Assembly: GCA_028688955.1 (NCBI GenBank) | Contig: JAQTXD010000027.1 | Location: 1 to 41,585, forward strand | Length of the DNA: 41,585 nucleotides | Reading direction: 5' to 3' | DNA from: Desulfuromonadaceae bacterium | GTDB taxonomy: Bacteria > Desulfobacterota > Desulfuromonadia > Geobacterales > Pseudopelobacteraceae | Part shown: positions 39,720 to 41,585 of the stretch, one piece after another | Layout of the letters: each line of letters opens with the position of its first letter | How positions within the stretch are numbered: position 1 is the stretch's first letter | Notes under the pieces: model-generated | What the model was told of the DNA's origin: nothing | The model's database searches: none | The model's input: only the letters and a program-made list of their open reading frames with translations | Position numbers and translations under genes: made by a program

Positions 39720-39739
39720 TATTGTTTTCCTTTCCAACT

Positions 39740-40165
39740 CTATTTACTGCCGAGCATTTCCGCCACTTTTCCCGCGACTTCTCCCGTCAACACCGGACAG
39801 GCGCCTTTGTGGTTCTGGCGGATAATTTTGCAGCAGGTCACATCATATTTTCCCTTAAACCAGGTGTGAAGTTCTTTGGTGAGATGAGTAACCTCTTTTT
39901 TGTCCTTCAGCACTAACCCCAGTGCAACGGTGCCGCCGGAAACAGCACCGCAGATGCACCCTGAACTGGAACCACCGCCAAAACCGGAGACAGTGCCGAC
40001 TATTGATTCCGGCAGATCAGGAGAGAAATTTCTCCGTACAGTTTCCAGCACGGCTTCCGCACAATGATATTTTCCTGAGCGGTACAGCTGTTCGGCTTCT
40101 GCCTGACAGTGTTCGCTGACCTCACGTCCTTCCGGTGATATTTCCCTGTTTTTGTTCCAGAACAT
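39740..40165 (-). CDS. C_GCAxxG_C_C family redox protein
   Basis: A 141-residue soluble protein with the family's cysteine pattern: YHCAEAVLE, a Gly-rich GFGGGSSSGCICGAVSGGTVALG, then VTCCKIIRQNHKGACPVL. The family is named for these cysteines and is suspected to be redox-active, but no reaction is proven. Its ATG shares one base with the stop of the RND pump gene, so the two are coupled. Confidence 0.88.
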   Translation of the reverse strand: MFWNKNREISPEGREVSEHCQAEAEQLYRSGKYHCAEAVLETVRRNFSPDLPESIVGTVSGFGGGSSSGCICGAVSGGTVALGLVLKDKKEVTHLTKELHTWFKGKYDVTCCKIIRQNHKGACPVLTGEVAGKVAEMLGSK

Positions 40166-41585
40166 TATATCTCCTCCGTATTTTCTTCTGTGTGATGCCG
40201 TTCCTTCCAGCTTTGGACGATATAGTAAAGGATTGGAATCGTCACGCGCGACAGGGTTGTTGAGGCAATTTCACCACACATCATGGCGATTGCCAACCCC
40301 TGGAAGATCGGGTCAAAAACGATTACGAAGCTTCCGACCACAACTGCCGCAGCGGTCAGCAGCATGGGGCGAAAGCGAACGGCGCCGGCCTCGATGATCG
40401 CTTCGTCCAGGGCCATCCCCTCACGACGCTTCATTTCGGCGAAATCGATCAGAATGATTGAGTTCCTCACGATGATCCCCGCCAGGGCGATAAAGCCGAT
40501 CATGGACGTAGCGGTAAAGAAAGCACCGAAGGCCGCATGTCCCGGCAGAATCCCGATCAGGGTCAACGGAATAGGCGCCATAATAACAAGCGGCGTTGTA
40601 AAGTCCTTGAACCAGGCAACGACCAGAATATAGATCAGCACCATAACCGCTCCAAAGGCGATACCAAGGTCGCGGAAGACTTCATAGGTGATGTGCCACT
40701 CGCCATCCCATTTCATGCCGATATGCTCTTCGCTCCAGGGCTGACGTGATGCCAGCACCTCAATTTTATGCCCGTCTGTGGACTGTATGGCATCAATTTC
40801 TTTCTGCATCTTCAAAATAGCATATACCGGTGCCTCAATCTCACCGGCGACATCAGCGGTCACATACACCACATTTTTGAGGTTTTTGCGATAGAGGGTT
40901 TTTTCCTCACTGCTACTGCTTAACCGCACCAGCTGGGAAAGAGGCACACTCCCCTTCGGGCCGGGAACATAGACGGAAGAGAGAGCGTCGGCAGAACTGC
41001 GCTGACCGACCGGAAGGCGCAGATTGATTGCCACCTGCTCTTTTTCCTTTGGCAGATGCAGCAGTCCGGTGTTCTCTCCCTCCAGAGCGATGCGCAGCGT
41101 TCTGGCAACGTCATTCACGGCAATACCGGAGAGGGCGGCTTTTTCCTGATCAACCACAAACGTTGTCTTGGCCTGGTCAGCTTCCCGGTACCAATCAACA
41201 TCAACCACACCGAGAGTCTTGGCCAGGACAGCCTTAACCTTTGCAGCTGTTCCCGCCCGTGTCGCATCATCCGGCCCATAGATTTCGGCGACAAGGGTTG
41301 CCAGTACCGGCGGACCCGGAGGAATCTCCGCCACCTTTACCCGTGCCCCATATTTGTCCGCAACCGCCTTGACAAGCGGCCTGATACGTTTGGCAATGGC
41401 ATGGGACTGATCTTTGCGCTCATCCTTGGGAAGCAGGTTGACCTGGATATCGGCCAGAGCGGCTCCTTTGCGCAGATAATAATGCCGCACCAGTCCGTTG
41501 AAATTGAACGGGGCTTTTGTCCCGATGTAGGTTTGGAAATCGGTGACTTCCGGCACGGCGCGCAACTCATGACCCATCTCCCTTT
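40165..41585 (-). CDS. Heavy-metal-type RND efflux pump (CusA/CzcA-like), C-terminal part, 5' end beyond window
   Basis: The visible 473 codons are the C-terminal part of an inner-membrane RND transporter. They contain the second periplasmic domain (from [22 protein letters not shown]), the family's [46 protein letters not shown] (membrane segments 8-10 region, given here in part) and [21 protein letters not shown] residues near its end. The frame is open to the right edge. The usual heavy-metal pump partners (adaptor and outer-membrane factor) would lie to the right. It is followed directly by the C_GCAxxG_C_C protein gene. Confidence 0.85.
   Translation of the reverse strand, partial: REMGHELRAVPEVTDFQTYIGTKAPFNFNGLVRHYYLRKGAALADIQVNLLPKDERKDQSHAIAKRIRPLVKAVADKYGARVKVAEIPPGPPVLATLVAEIYGPDDATRAGTAAKVKAVLAKTLGVVDVDWYREADQAKTTFVVDQEKAALSGIAVNDVARTLRIALEGENTGLLHLPKEKEQVAINLRLPVGQRSSADALSSVYVPGPKGSVPLSQLVRLSSSSEEKTLYRKNLKNVVYVTADVAGEIEAPVYAILKMQKEIDAIQSTDGHKIEVLASRQPWSEEHIGMKWDGEWHITYEVFRDLGIAFGAVMVLIYILVVAWFKDFTTPLVIMAPIPLTLIGILPGHAAFGAFFTATSMIGFIALAGIIVRNSIILIDFAEMKRREGMALDEAIIEAGAVRFRPMLLTAAAVVVGSFVIVFDPIFQGLAIAMMCGEIASTTLSRVTIPILYYIVQSWKERHHTEENTEEI

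Overview
The window looks like chromosome from a Desulfuromonadales/Geobacter-type deltaproteobacterium (Desulfobacterota). The clues are several multihaem c-type cytochromes, a ThiE-ThiD fusion, a DUF3373-type porin, sigma54 two-component regulation, and an outer-membrane electron-conduit cluster resembling the Geobacter selenite/tellurite 'ext' genes contiguous with a cytochrome b/Rieske menaquinol oxidoreductase. This assignment comes from protein recognition alone; no search was run. Nearly everything lies on the minus strand. The plus-strand genes are a chemoreceptor (11003-12661) and a LysR regulator (26121-27080). I saw no rRNA, tRNA, CRISPR array or insertion sequence.

Layout. 1-1.5 kb: thiE-thiD fusion cut by the left edge, with a promoter, TPP riboswitch and terminator. 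1.6-3.4 kb: three exported proteins of unknown function. 3.6-6.2 kb: NtrC-type regulator and its kinase, with a candidate -24/-12 promoter and palindrome between them and the three genes. 6.3-10.7 kb: one tight operon (membrane fusion protein, FtsX permease, ABC ATPase, methyltransferase, J-domain protein, OsmC protein). 11.0-12.7 kb: chemoreceptor. 12.75-15.75 kb: OmpR-type two-component system with two Cys-rich exported proteins, probably metal-responsive. 15.9-25.9 kb: ext-like conduit and quinol oxidoreductase, with a UbiB-family protein and a UbiK-like protein embedded. 26.1-29.2 kb: divergent LysR gene, PhnA/YjdM, DUF445 and DUF3024 proteins. 29.3-37.8 kb: a seven-gene module flanked by hairpins. 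38.0-41.6 kb: exported rhodanese, MBL-fold protein, DUF2892 protein, a 29-residue membrane peptide, a C_GCAxxG_C_C protein and the C-terminal part of a heavy-metal RND pump cut by the right edge.

How it may work together. In the ext-like cluster electrons would pass from menaquinol through cytochrome b, subunit IV and Rieske protein to a tetrahaem, a nonahaem and a dodecahaem cytochrome, then to an outer-membrane barrel and a rhodanese lipoprotein. The 29-38 kb module pairs a Tat-exported molybdopterin oxidoreductase, a 4x[4Fe-4S] subunit and an NrfD-type anchor with a monohaem triple-rhodanese protein, a large porin and two small exported proteins. This gene content resembles polysulfide/thiosulfate and selenite respiratory (Psr/Srr-like) systems. 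Three otherwise unrelated exported proteins in the two clusters end in Gly-Cys, which suggests a shared thiol chemistry such as persulfide or selenium transfer on a terminal cysteine. That link is inference and is the most interesting point in the window.
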